Assembly (NCBI RefSeq): GCF_000423005.1
Contig: NZ_KE383968.1
Span: forward strand, 383,680-447,679
Reading direction: 5' to 3'
DNA: 64,000 bases
Origin: Gelidibacter mesophilus DSM 14095
Lineage (GTDB): Bacteria; Bacteroidota; Bacteroidia; Flavobacteriales; Flavobacteriaceae
Part shown: one piece after another, positions 7,767 through 17,433 of the stretch
Position numbering within the stretch: position 1 is the stretch's first letter
Layout of the letters: every line of letters starts with the position of its first letter
Translations under genes and position numbers: made by a program
The notes under the pieces: model-generated
Database searches by the model: none
What the model was told of the DNA's origin: nothing
What the model saw: only the letters and a program-made list of their open reading frames with translations

Positions 7767-9438
7767 AACGCGTCATTTCAGTAATTTTCTTTTTTGCGCC
7801 CTATTTGCGTTGTCATTGGCATCTTGTGGAATTAAAAAATCATTAACACATCTTCCTGATGTCAGTTTTTATAATGGTAATATTCCCGAGCGCCTCAAAA
7901 TCAACGATTCCACTTTTTCAGTAGGGCATAACTTTCTGACCAAAAACAAACAAGGACTTTGGGAGCTTTTTGTGGAAGGTGATCCATTAGAACGCGGACT
8001 CATTTCAGGACGCTTAACAGAAGAGCTGATCTATAAACAAGAAGCTGTTTTTTTAAATAAAGTCAAGAATTTAGTCCCTTCTGAAGGTCAGCAAAAATTC
8101 TTAAGGAAATTTCTTTCTTGGTATAACCGTAAAATGTATGTCTATGTGCCAGAGGAATTTCAATCTGAGCTTTACGGAATTTCACGTTATATGTCTGATG
8201 ACTATGATGCCCTCGCAACCCCTTATTTAAGAGCACTATATCTTCACGGCGCCCATGATATTGCACACGCCCTGAAAGATTTGGCCCTTGTAGGCTGCAC
8301 TTCTTTTGCCGCTTGGGGCGAAAAGACTGAAGATGGCCAATTGCTCATTGGTAGAAACTTCGATTTTTATGCGGGCGACGATTTTGCCGAAGATAAAGTG
8401 GTCTCCTTCATCAATCCTGATGAAGGCTATAAGTACATGTCCATTTCTTGGAGCGGATTTATAGGTGTCGTTTCGGGGATGAATGAGAAAGGTTTGACCG
8501 TTACGATAAACGCTGGGAAATCTAAAACACCTTGGATTGCAAAGACACCAATCTCAATTGTTACTCGTGAAATTTTGCAATATGCTTCTAATATTGAAGA
8601 AGCGGTTGCAATAGCCAAAAAACGTGAAGTTTTTGTGTCAGAAGCCATCATGGTAGGAAGTGCCAAAGACGATAAGGCGGTGCTCATTGAAGTGTCACCA
8701 AAGAATTTTGGCGTTTACGAAGTAGAAAATTATGAGGAGTTGATATGTTCCAACCATTTCCAAAGTGAAGCTTACAAAAGAGACCGCCGTAACAATAAAA
8801 CCATTGAAAACAGCCATTCACAATATCGGTATGACCGGATGTTACAGTTGCTTTCTGAAAATGATAAACTGAATCCCGAAAAAGCGGTGTCCGTGTTGAG
8901 AAATATGGACGGCCTAAATGATAAAGCAATTGGGTATGGTAATGAAAAGGCCTTAAATCAACTTTTAGCACACCACGGCATAGTTTTTAAACCTAAAGAA
9001 TTAAAAGTTTGGGTATCCTCAAACCCGTATCAATTAGGCGAATTTGTGGCTTATGATTTGAATACCGTGTTCAACGATAGAAGTGAGACTTCTCCAACGG
9101 TGAGTGTATCAAATCAGGAATTGAACATTTCAGAAGATCCATTTTTAAATACGCAAGCCTATAAAAATTACGAGGCCTATCGGATTTTAGAAGCCAAAGT
9201 AGAGCAGGCTATTGATCATAAAGAAAAACTTGACGACAGCACCCTTCAAAAATTGTCAGATTTAAATCCGAAGTATTGGAAAGCCTATTATCTTGCAGGA
9301 TTATATTATTATAATCACAAAGACTATAATCAGGCGTTTCAAAACTTCGAAAAAACAACTCATAACGACATAGCCACGCGCACAGAAGCAGAAATAGTGA
9401 CCAAATACCTTAAAAAATCCAAAAGAAAATCAAGATGA
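7759..9438 (+). CDS. lipoprotein with C45-type acyltransferase/amidohydrolase domain and C-terminal TPR
   Basis: 559 aa from ATG 7759 (a GTG one codon upstream is not needed). The signal peptide ends in a lipobox, SLASC, with lipidated Cys23. Residues ~160-410 match the Ntn-hydrolase C45 family (acyl-CoA:6-aminopenicillanate acyltransferase): the VGCTSFAAW motif supplies the N-terminal-nucleophile Cys (Cys180), followed by GRNFDFYAGDD and GMNEKGLTVTIN. Residues ~460-550 form a TPR-like helical segment. The preceding ~160 residues would be the propeptide removed on self-cleavage. Role in a pigment operon: joining an acyl chain to, or releasing it from, the product at the envelope (inference). 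Overlaps the next gene by 4 nt. Confidence 0.78.
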   Translation: MHKTRHFSNFLFCALFALSLASCGIKKSLTHLPDVSFYNGNIPERLKINDSTFSVGHNFLTKNKQGLWELFVEGDPLERGLISGRLTEELIYKQEAVFLNKVKNLVPSEGQQKFLRKFLSWYNRKMYVYVPEEFQSELYGISRYMSDDYDALATPYLRALYLHGAHDIAHALKDLALVGCTSFAAWGEKTEDGQLLIGRNFDFYAGDDFAEDKVVSFINPDEGYKYMSISWSGFIGVVSGMNEKGLTVTINAGKSKTPWIAKTPISIVTREILQYASNIEEAVAIAKKREVFVSEAIMVGSAKDDKAVLIEVSPKNFGVYEVENYEELICSNHFQSEAYKRDRRNNKTIENSHSQYRYDRMLQLLSENDKLNPEKAVSVLRNMDGLNDKAIGYGNEKALNQLLAHHGIVFKPKELKVWVSSNPYQLGEFVAYDLNTVFNDRSETSPTVSVSNQELNISEDPFLNTQAYKNYEAYRILEAKVEQAIDHKEKLDDSTLQKLSDLNPKYWKAYYLAGLYYYNHKDYNQAFQNFEKTTHNDIATRTEAEIVTKYLKKSKRKSR

Positions 9439-10724
9439 TTCCTGAAATAGAAACAAAATCGGCAATAGAAATAAAAATATTCCAGGAAGCAAAACTCAAA
9501 ATTGCCTTGGAATATCTATCCGAAAATTCTCCTTTCTATAAGCGGCAATTTGAGAACTACGCAATTGCGCTATCTGACATTCAGACGCTTGAAGATCTGT
9601 CAAAAATTCCGGTGACCACAAAAGATGATATTCAACAATTTAACGACAATTTTATTTGTGTTCCAAAATCAAAAATCATTGATTATGTGACGACTTCCGG
9701 CACTTTGGGAGATCCGGTCACTTTCGCATTAACTGATCCTGATCTGGAACGTTTAGCATATAATGAAGCCATTTCTTTCGCTTGTGCGGGCGTTTCTTCT
9801 GAAGACACACTGCAATTGATGACCACAATAGACCGACGTTTTATGGCAGGTTTGGCGTACTTTTTAGGTGTTAGGAAATTAGGAGCGAGCATTATCAGAG
9901 TGGGCGCTGGAGTTCCAGAATTACAATGGGATTCCATCATCAAATTCAAACCCACCTATCTCATTGTCGTTCCTTCTTTTTTGCTTAAACTGATTGAATA
10001 TGCAAAACAACATAACATTGATTTAAATGCTTCTGGCATCAAAGGAGCCATTTGTATTGGAGAAGCTTTCAGAAACGACGATTTCAGCTTAAATACCTTG
10101 GGCAAAAAAATTACAGCACATTGGAATATTGAATTATTTTCTACCTATGCCTCGACAGAAATGAGCACCGCATTTACAGAATGTAAGGCACAACAAGGTG
10201 GACATCTGCACCCTGAACTCATCATTGCGGAGCTTTTGGATGATCAAAACCAACCAGTAAAAGAAGGTGAGATTGGCGAACTCACGATTACTACCTTAGG
10301 CATTGAAGCCATGCCATTGTTGCGTTTTAAGACTGGCGACATGATGAAAGCCCATAAAAAACCGTGTACCTGTGGGAGAACGACACTACGATTGGGACCG
10401 ATTGCTGGCAGAAAAAAGCAAATGATAAAATATAAGGGCACCACCTTGTATCCACCAGCCATGGAGAATATTCTCAATAATTTCAGTACTTTGGAATGTT
10501 TCGTTATTGAAATTACCCACAATGCCATTGGAACCGATGAAATTTTAATCAAGATTGCAGCACAAGAACCATCAGAATTATTATTAGGTCAGATAAAGGA
10601 TCATTTCAGAGCCAAATTACGCGTTACTCCAAAAATTGAATGGTGTGATAAGTACCTAATTGATGCCTTGCGTTTTCCTAAATTAAGCCGTAAACCCATT
10701 TTAGTGATTGATAAAAGGAAATAA
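9435..10724 (+). CDS. PaaK-like adenylate-forming enzyme (phenylacetate-CoA ligase/CoF synthetase family)
   Basis: 429 aa, the length of PaaK enzymes. Visible motifs: TTSGTLGDPVTF (P-loop, ~95-106), YASTEMSTAFTEC (Y-x-x-T/S-E), KTGDMM (~298, the conserved Asp), RLGPIAGRKKQMIKYKG (C-terminal hinge and Lys), and CTCGRTT. These enzymes activate aryl or alkyl acids as AMP esters, then pass them to CoA or another nucleophile. In flexirubin biosynthesis an aryl acid starter must be activated, which fits. The 4-nt overlap with the C45 gene supports coupled function. Substrate not predictable from sequence. Confidence 0.82.
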   Translation: MIPEIETKSAIEIKIFQEAKLKIALEYLSENSPFYKRQFENYAIALSDIQTLEDLSKIPVTTKDDIQQFNDNFICVPKSKIIDYVTTSGTLGDPVTFALTDPDLERLAYNEAISFACAGVSSEDTLQLMTTIDRRFMAGLAYFLGVRKLGASIIRVGAGVPELQWDSIIKFKPTYLIVVPSFLLKLIEYAKQHNIDLNASGIKGAICIGEAFRNDDFSLNTLGKKITAHWNIELFSTYASTEMSTAFTECKAQQGGHLHPELIIAELLDDQNQPVKEGEIGELTITTLGIEAMPLLRFKTGDMMKAHKKPCTCGRTTLRLGPIAGRKKQMIKYKGTTLYPPAMENILNNFSTLECFVIEITHNAIGTDEILIKIAAQEPSELLLGQIKDHFRAKLRVTPKIEWCDKYLIDALRFPKLSRKPILVIDKRK

Positions 10725-10744
10725 TGCCGTAATTTTATCGGTAT

Positions 10745-11584
10745 ATGATACAAAAAAACCGCATTTTAAAAAGAGATGGTAAAAAACCTATCCTATGGGA
10801 TGCCTTTTTTACAGCCAACGAAACCCAGAAACCTTTAGTCATATTTTGTCATGGGTACAAAGGATTTAAGGATTGGGGCGCTTGGGATTTAGTGGCAGAA
10901 GCATTCGCTAATGCGGGTTATTTCTTTGTGAAATTCAATTTTTCACATAATGGCGGAACGATGGAGCAACCCATTGATTTTCCTGATTTGGATGCCTTTG
11001 CTGAAAATAATTACTCAAAAGAATTGGAAGATTTAGACGCAATTATCAATTTTTTACATTCCACATCAAACCCCTTTCAATCGGAGATTGATCCTAACCA
11101 GCTCATCCTTATCGGCCATTCTCGCGGGGGCGGCATTGCCATCTTAAAAGCTTCGGAAGATAATAGGATCACACAGCTGATAACGTGGGCAAGCGTGAGC
11201 GATTTTGGGAAAAGAACAGCAACTTCCGGCGAATTGGAGCAGTGGAAAAAAGAGGGAGTGAAATATGTTCTAAATGGCAGAACCAAACAGCAAATGCCCC
11301 ATAACTATCAATTTTATGAAGATTTCAAAACTCATGAAACCCGATTGAACATTGAAAACGCAGTTAAAAACCTGAACATTCCACATCTCATAATTCATGC
11401 AAATGACGATCCTTCGGTAAAATATAGAGAAGCAGAAGATTTACACGCTTGGAATCCAAAAAGTATCCTATTTCCTATTGAAAAAAGTGATCACGTCTTT
11501 GGAGCTTCTCATCCTTGGCAAGACAGCACACTTCCAAAACCATTGGCGACTGTGGTTCAAAAAAGTATGGAATTCATCAATTAA
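10745..11584 (+). CDS. alpha/beta hydrolase
   Basis: 279 aa. The HGYKG oxyanion region (~36-40) and the nucleophile elbow GHSRGG (Ser126) are clear; a late His in KSDHVFGASHPW (~254) is the probable catalytic His and DDPS (~220) the acid. No signal peptide, so cytosolic. It follows the PaaK-like gene by 20 nt and ends the tight pigment cluster; a 159-nt gap comes next. Possible roles are editing thioesterase or ester hydrolase; nothing in the sequence fixes the substrate. Confidence 0.75.
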   Translation: MIQKNRILKRDGKKPILWDAFFTANETQKPLVIFCHGYKGFKDWGAWDLVAEAFANAGYFFVKFNFSHNGGTMEQPIDFPDLDAFAENNYSKELEDLDAIINFLHSTSNPFQSEIDPNQLILIGHSRGGGIAILKASEDNRITQLITWASVSDFGKRTATSGELEQWKKEGVKYVLNGRTKQQMPHNYQFYEDFKTHETRLNIENAVKNLNIPHLIIHANDDPSVKYREAEDLHAWNPKSILFPIEKSDHVFGASHPWQDSTLPKPLATVVQKSMEFIN

Positions 11585-11638
11585 GAGATATTCAATAGCC
11601 CACAAGATATCCTATACAAACATTGCAGTTAATAATTA

Positions 11639-11666
11639 TTTCAAATGGGTACGCCCATGTTTGAAA
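11639..11666. repeat. imperfect inverted repeat after the pigment operon
   Basis: TTTCAAATGGG, loop TACG, then CCCATGTTTGAAA: two arms complementary apart from a TG bulge. It lies between the hydrolase stop and the start at 11744. There is no U-run, so it is either a Rho-type or processed 3' end, or an operator for the next gene. Confidence 0.45.
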
Positions 11667-11743
11667 CAATTTATAATATGCAGACATTTCTGAATCTTTA
11701 CTACTTTTTGTAAAGTCCTCTAATTAAGAATGATATAATTTTT

Positions 11744-14700
11744 ATGATAGCAAATATTTTGAAGTTTACAACGCATAGGGTATTGATAGTTTTATCAATT
11801 TTTACCCTTGCAGCTTGTGCCACCTATAAACCACAATCAAAAATTGCCCAAAATGATGATTCGTCCTCCAAAAAACCAATACATACATTCTTTGTTGCCG
11901 GTGGACTTGGAACTGCCGAACCTGATTCAAATCCTGAACTCCAAAAACTTCTAAAATCATATCTGGACAAGGCTGGTAAAGAAAGCACCTTACTCTACAC
12001 TGGCGATTATATTCCAAAAAAAGCGGATAAAAAAACAAGAGAGACTTATATTAATACGCAAGTTGAAATCGCCAAAGACTTTAAGGGGAAGACCGTTTTT
12101 ATACCAGGACATCACGAATGGAGCAGCAATAACACTACTGAAATAGAGTGGGTGGAAGATTATCTAAAAGATAATAATATTAAAAATTTTGAGGTACAAC
12201 CTACAAATGTATGTCCTTTAGAGTATGTTGAAGTCGATGAAACGCTAGACATTCTATATGTCGATTCTAACTGGTTCTCCATCAATTGGGACCATGTTGA
12301 TGGCATGAATAAAAAATGTACAGATATCAACACCAAACGTAGATTTAATGAAGCCTTTGAAGGTTATATTAAAGATTCAAGAGGTAAAAATTTACTTATT
12401 GTGATGCACCATCCAATTTTTAGCAATGGTAAATATGCCGGAAATGAAACATTTTTAGAAAGCATGTTACCCTTACCAATAGTTGGAAATATTGTTCATG
12501 AGATTAATGATTTGGGAGGTTTTTCAAAACAAAGACTCAAATCCCATCGCTATAACTATTTGCGTACTGTAATCAGCTCCTTGGTGCAAGACAATGACCG
12601 GGTGACTATTGTATCAGGCCATGAAGAAAGCTTGCAGTACTTGGCCAGTGACCATATCCGTCAAATTATAAGCGGCTCGTTAGGCTCGCGCACGGGCACC
12701 AAAATGTCTAAAGGTTCCATTGCCAATATTGGTGGCACCTTGCATTACGATGGGAAATTTTCCTATGGTGAAAAAGGATTTGCCATAATTAATTACTATG
12801 ATGATGGTACTTCAGACGTTAATTTTATCACTGAGGAGGATACTTTTACCTTTGAACTCAATAAAAAAATCATTAAAGAAGAGAAAGAATACCCAATTCC
12901 ATCATTATCTGGAACTACTAAAACACTAGCTATCACGACCGATAAAGACAAACTTGATAAGTCGGGCTTTTATAAGTTTATTTGGGGAGATCGATACCGT
13001 ACTTATTTTGGAGTACCAGTTACTGCGGATATTGCCATCCTGGACACGTTGTATTCTGGAATGCAAATCACAAAACAAGGTGGTGGACACCAGTCTTTCT
13101 CGGCACGGCTTGAAGATGACTTAGGCAGGGAATATGCCATGAGAGGGCTTCAAAAAGACGCCTTAAAATTCTTGCGTTTTAAAGTTCCAGGAATTGCCTA
13201 TGTGGAAGAAGATTTTGAAGGCACATTTGTCGAAACTATGGTCTATGACTTTTTCAGCACCACGCATCCTTATATGCAATTAGTAATCAATCCGTTGGCA
13301 AAATCGGCGGGTATCAATCACGCCAATACCCAATTGTACTATTTACCCATACAACCTGGGTTTAAATTGTTAGGAGATGATTATGGTGACCAATTGTATT
13401 TTATTGAAGAACGTCCAATGGACAAGCAAAAAGATTATGAAGGTTACAATCGCGCCAATCCTGAAGAAAAAGGAGAAGCCGTAAATTTCGAAAGTACCAC
13501 AGACGTTCTTGAGAAATTAAACAGAGATGCAAAATATACTATCGATCAACGCGCCTACATTCGTGCACGGTTATTTGATATGCTCATTGGCGATTGGGAC
13601 CGTCATGAAGACCAATGGCGCTGGATAGAATTTGAAATCAGTGAGGACGATGTACGGTTTATTCCAATCCCAAGAGATCGTGACGCGGCCTTTTCAAAAT
13701 TTGATGGAGTTGCTATTCCAATCATTAAAATGCTAATGCCCGATGTCCGTTTTTGGCAATCTTATGATACTGATATAAAAAATGTAAAATGGTTTAATGC
13801 TGAAGGAAACAACCTAGATGTCGCATTTTTAAATAAACACGATGCGTCCGTTTGGGTAGAAGAAGCAAAAATAATCCAAGCAGGTATGACTGATGCGGTT
13901 ATTGACCAAGCCTTTACAAGATTACCAACAGAGGTACACGATGAGGCCTCTGAAGACATCAAAAATAAACTTAAGGGCCGATTAAAAAACCTTGACGATA
14001 TTGCAAAACGCTACGGTGACAGAATGCAACAGGTGGTAGTCATTCATGGTACCCATAAAGATGATAAAATAGAAATTACGCGACTTCCACAAGGAAAAAC
14101 AAAGGTAGTTTTGAAGCGTTTAAAAACCGATGCCCCCAATCCTATATTCTTTGAACGTACTTTTGATAGAGATGCAACCAAAGAACTTTGGATTTATGGT
14201 TTAAACGATGACGACCAATTTGAAGTGTCTGGAGAAGGTGATCATGAAATCATGGTCCGTTTGGTTGGTGGTCATGGCGATGATGTCTTTGACATCAGCA
14301 ATCGTAAAAAACTTAAAGTCTACGATTGGAGGCATGAAAAAGCTGAGTTTACCGATAAAACACCGGCAAAACAGTTTACACCGCTCTATGAAACCAACAC
14401 TTTTATTTATAGAGAATTTATAGAGAATTCCAACGTATTCTTTCCAAATGCAGGTTATAACTCTGATGATGGTGTATTTTTAGGAGCAACAGACACTTAT
14501 ACAAATCATGGTTTTAATGGCGAAGATTATCGATACAAACATTATCTTTCTGCTAATTATTACTTTAACTATGGCGCTGTAGAGGCGGAATATGTGGGCC
14601 TATTTGCCAATATTATCCCTAATTGGGACTTAGAAACTATTGGATATTATACAAGTGCAAGATTTGAAAATAACTTTTTTGGTTATGGCAATGACACCTC

Positions 14701-15451
14701 TTATGATGAGGACGCAGTTGGAAAAGATTTTAACCGGGCACGTATAAAACAGATAAAATTGAGATCCGGTATATCTTACCGAAGCATCCATTTTCATGCA
14801 CTTTTTGAAAATTACAGTGTGGAGGATAACTCAGAACGAATGTTTAATTCTATTGATTTTAATGAAGATGTTTTTCATACTCAAAATTATATAGGTGCTG
14901 AGGCCGATATATTATATGAAAATGCCGATGCTATGGACTTTCCAACGCGCGGTCTTTACTTTAAAGCGGTATTAGGATACAAGAAAAACTTAAAGTTGGA
15001 TAACAATCAATTTGGATATGCAGCCTTAAAATTAGGTTTTGATAAGAAATTAATCCCGTCAGGAGATGTGGTGTTGGGTTCTAAAGCTGAAATTAGAACT
15101 AACTTTGGTGAAGACTATTTATTCTACCATGCGCAAACAATTGGTGGTGATAATGGATTAAGAGGCTATAGAAATGAACGATTTGCAGGAAAATCATCCT
15201 TTTTTCACAGTACTGATCTAAAATGGCGTATAAAAAAATACATCACTGCGGTAGCACCTATTACCATAGGGGTTTTTGGCGGCTTTGATTATGGTCGTGT
15301 TTGGATGCCAGATGAAGATTCGAATACTTGGCATAACTCTTTTGGTGGCGGATTTTGGATAGGCAGTTTAAATGCCTTTTCAGTAAATGCGGGATATTTT
15401 GTATCTGAAGAAGATTCGATCTTGCAAGTAGGCTTAGGTTTTGGTTTTTAA
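11744..15451 (+). CDS. giant lipoprotein: calcineurin-like phosphoesterase domain plus BamA/D15-type outer-membrane barrel
   Basis: 1235 aa. The lipobox TLAAC puts lipidated Cys at 25. Residues ~45-360 follow a metallophosphoesterase pattern (LLYTGDYI, PGHHEWSSN, MHHPIFSNGKY, VSGHEES), but several metal ligands differ from the usual GD-GNHE/D-H-GHxH set: GNHE reads GHHE and GHxH reads GHEE. A middle region (~400-850) has no family I can name. The last ~350 residues are a beta-barrel of the surface antigen (D15/BamA) family, ending in a terminal Phe (GLGFGF). Probably an outer-membrane protein with a periplasmic or surface phosphoesterase-like module. It is followed after 25 nt by the SLC13 gene. 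Confidence 0.75.
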   Translation: MIANILKFTTHRVLIVLSIFTLAACATYKPQSKIAQNDDSSSKKPIHTFFVAGGLGTAEPDSNPELQKLLKSYLDKAGKESTLLYTGDYIPKKADKKTRETYINTQVEIAKDFKGKTVFIPGHHEWSSNNTTEIEWVEDYLKDNNIKNFEVQPTNVCPLEYVEVDETLDILYVDSNWFSINWDHVDGMNKKCTDINTKRRFNEAFEGYIKDSRGKNLLIVMHHPIFSNGKYAGNETFLESMLPLPIVGNIVHEINDLGGFSKQRLKSHRYNYLRTVISSLVQDNDRVTIVSGHEESLQYLASDHIRQIISGSLGSRTGTKMSKGSIANIGGTLHYDGKFSYGEKGFAIINYYDDGTSDVNFITEEDTFTFELNKKIIKEEKEYPIPSLSGTTKTLAITTDKDKLDKSGFYKFIWGDRYRTYFGVPVTADIAILDTLYSGMQITKQGGGHQSFSARLEDDLGREYAMRGLQKDALKFLRFKVPGIAYVEEDFEGTFVETMVYDFFSTTHPYMQLVINPLAKSAGINHANTQLYYLPIQPGFKLLGDDYGDQLYFIEERPMDKQKDYEGYNRANPEEKGEAVNFESTTDVLEKLNRDAKYTIDQRAYIRARLFDMLIGDWDRHEDQWRWIEFEISEDDVRFIPIPRDRDAAFSKFDGVAIPIIKMLMPDVRFWQSYDTDIKNVKWFNAEGNNLDVAFLNKHDASVWVEEAKIIQAGMTDAVIDQAFTRLPTEVHDEASEDIKNKLKGRLKNLDDIAKRYGDRMQQVVVIHGTHKDDKIEITRLPQGKTKVVLKRLKTDAPNPIFFERTFDRDATKELWIYGLNDDDQFEVSGEGDHEIMVRLVGGHGDDVFDISNRKKLKVYDWRHEKAEFTDKTPAKQFTPLYETNTFIYREFIENSNVFFPNAGYNSDDGVFLGATDTYTNHGFNGEDYRYKHYLSANYYFNYGAVEAEYVGLFANIIPNWDLETIGYYTSARFENNFFGYGNDTSYDEDAVGKDFNRARIKQIKLRSGISYRSIHFHALFENYSVEDNSERMFNSIDFNEDVFHTQNYIGAEADILYENADAMDFPTRGLYFKAVLGYKKNLKLDNNQFGYAALKLGFDKKLIPSGDVVLGSKAEIRTNFGEDYLFYHAQTIGGDNGLRGYRNERFAGKSSFFHSTDLKWRIKKYITAVAPITIGVFGGFDYGRVWMPDEDSNTWHNSFGGGFWIGSLNAFSVNAGYFVSEEDSILQVGLGFGF

Positions 15452-15476
15452 TTAATCTGTTGATACATATGTTGCT

Positions 15477-17294
15477 ATGAGTTTTGAGATCATTCTTGTA
15501 TTCATCATTCTTGGAGTAACTATCCTACTCTTTGCAACAGAAGCTTTGCCCATTGATAAGATTGCATTCCTCATCATTGTGGCACTCGTTTTATCCGGCC
15601 TGACTACCCCAGAAGAAGCTATAAGTGGTTTTTCAAGCCCCGCAACCATTACTATTCTAATGCTCATGATTTTGGCCATTGGATTGGAAGAAAACGGAGT
15701 TATCGATCTTTTGACCCAGTCCATCAAAAAATTGAAAATCTTACCAATGGTATTAATGGTTCCCGTGTTTATGTTGATTTCGGCATCTATTTCGTCTTTT
15801 ATAAGTACCACCGCTGTGGTGGTCATTTTTATAAAAATTATTGCACAACTGTCAGAGAAATACAATTTTTCTGCACCCAAATTATTGATGCCAATTTCCT
15901 TTGCCGGCATTTTAGGAGGAAGTTGTACTTTGATGGGAACCTCAACCAATATTTTGGTAAACTCGGTAGCCAAAAAACTTGGTGCAGAACAGTTTACATT
16001 TTTTGAATTCAGTTTTTATGGTCTTATTTTATTAGCGGTGGGTATTGTATTTATGACCTTCGCAAGCCGATGGTTACCAAAAACCAATAGCAATGATCTC
16101 ACTGAAACATTTGTTGACAACACCTTCCTATTTACCTTAACCGTAAAGCCAGAATCGAAACTTATTGGCACGGCTATTTCGGATGCCAAATTTTATGAAA
16201 ACCCTGATATTAATGTATTAAAGCTTATTCGTGAGGATATTGTCAATAACAATCCAGGTCCCAATACCACGTTAAGAGCTAACGACAAATTAGTGGTTTT
16301 GAGTGATGTTAAAGCCTATGCGTCTATTTCAACAGATGATTTTACACTCACTGCGGAAAATGAATTGCATATTCCTGAAGAGATGGATAAGGAACCAGAA
16401 AATGAAAAGAATGCCTATAGCTATGTTGAATTATTGATTCTTCCAGGGTCAGAATTTATTGATAAATCGTTTTCTGAAGTTAAAAGTCTTCTTTTCAATG
16501 TGGCAAGACCCTTAGGCATTCAAAACAGAAAACAATTTCAAAAAGGTATGCGGTTAAACCTGCCAAAAATCATAAAAAACACAAACCTTCAGGCAGGAGA
16601 TAAATTACTTCTTAAAGCAAAGGAAGAAGATTTTAAACATCTCTATGCTATTGATAATACCATTGTGTTGCGGCATCATGAAGAAGATTACAAAATAAAT
16701 CCCTATAAGCGCGCCATAAGTCTATTCGCCTTGATTATGGTGGTAGGATTAGCTGCAAGTGGCGTCCTGTCCATACTTGCCAGCACCTTATCCGGTGTTG
16801 CCTTGCTCTTAATCACAGATTGTATCAATTTGTCAAAGATTTACAAAAAAGTCAACTGGCAAATTATTTTTTTATTGGCTGGGATGATTCCTTTAGGGAT
16901 TGCCATGCACAATTCTGAAACAGATACGTGGATTGCCAAACAATTGTTGGACTTACTTACGGGACAAAATAACATCATTATTTTAGGCGTACTTTTTGGA
17001 ATTACAATGCTCATGAGTGGCTTTATCTCCAACAATGCTACCGCGGTCATCATAACACCTATAGCCATTACGCTTGCCGCAGGATTGAACTTGCCCGCAA
17101 AACCATTTATTCTAGCGGTCATGTTTGCCGCCAATTTTAGTTTTTTTACCCCAATGGGCTACCAGACCAACACCTTAATTTACGGAACTGGCGCCTATAA
17201 ATTCAGGCACTTCTTAATCATTGGAGGCTTATTATCCATCGTATTATTAATTGTAGGCACGCTGTTATTATCTACCATGTTGAATGGTCAATGA
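15477..17294 (+). CDS. SLC13-family (DASS) permease with two RCK_C/TrkA-C domains
   Basis: 605 aa inner-membrane protein with ~11 hydrophobic helices in two blocks (~1-195 and ~405-600). Between them sit two soluble RCK_C-like domains (~208-285 and ~320-395), each ending in a LVVLS/LLLKA-type strand. GTSTNILVN (~155) and the SNNATAVI segment (~520) are the paired SNT-type substrate loops of the divalent anion/Na+ symporter family. Family members carry sulfate, phosphate or dicarboxylates; RCK_C-bearing bacterial members are often annotated as sulfate transporters, but specificity cannot be read here. Likely co-transcribed with the gene upstream (25-nt gap). Confidence 0.85.
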   Translation: MSFEIILVFIILGVTILLFATEALPIDKIAFLIIVALVLSGLTTPEEAISGFSSPATITILMLMILAIGLEENGVIDLLTQSIKKLKILPMVLMVPVFMLISASISSFISTTAVVVIFIKIIAQLSEKYNFSAPKLLMPISFAGILGGSCTLMGTSTNILVNSVAKKLGAEQFTFFEFSFYGLILLAVGIVFMTFASRWLPKTNSNDLTETFVDNTFLFTLTVKPESKLIGTAISDAKFYENPDINVLKLIREDIVNNNPGPNTTLRANDKLVVLSDVKAYASISTDDFTLTAENELHIPEEMDKEPENEKNAYSYVELLILPGSEFIDKSFSEVKSLLFNVARPLGIQNRKQFQKGMRLNLPKIIKNTNLQAGDKLLLKAKEEDFKHLYAIDNTIVLRHHEEDYKINPYKRAISLFALIMVVGLAASGVLSILASTLSGVALLLITDCINLSKIYKKVNWQIIFLLAGMIPLGIAMHNSETDTWIAKQLLDLLTGQNNIIILGVLFGITMLMSGFISNNATAVIITPIAITLAAGLNLPAKPFILAVMFAANFSFFTPMGYQTNTLIYGTGAYKFRHFLIIGGLLSIVLLIVGTLLLSTMLNGQ

Positions 17295-17433
17295 TTTCAA
17301 TAGTTTAGACTTAATTTATTGCGATATCCTAAACTTGGACTACTATAATATCGTTATTCGGCAAAAATTGCACAGATGTAAAAGTGTTACGCTTAGCTTT
17401 AGTAATTTTAAGGTTTCAAACAAATTTTCAGAA

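Noticed and set aside
11639..11666. Inverted repeat as a strong intrinsic terminator
   Set aside because: The arms are good but no U-run follows, so it is listed only as a repeat.
15452..15973. 173-aa frame on the minus strand inside the SLC13 gene
   Set aside because: Mirror of a strongly conserved permease frame; low-complexity Ile/Met-rich translation without domain features.
17284..17433. N-terminal extension of PEP carboxylase
   Set aside because: Fifty residues overlapping the permease 3' end, unlike any PEPC start; ATG 17434 gives normal length.
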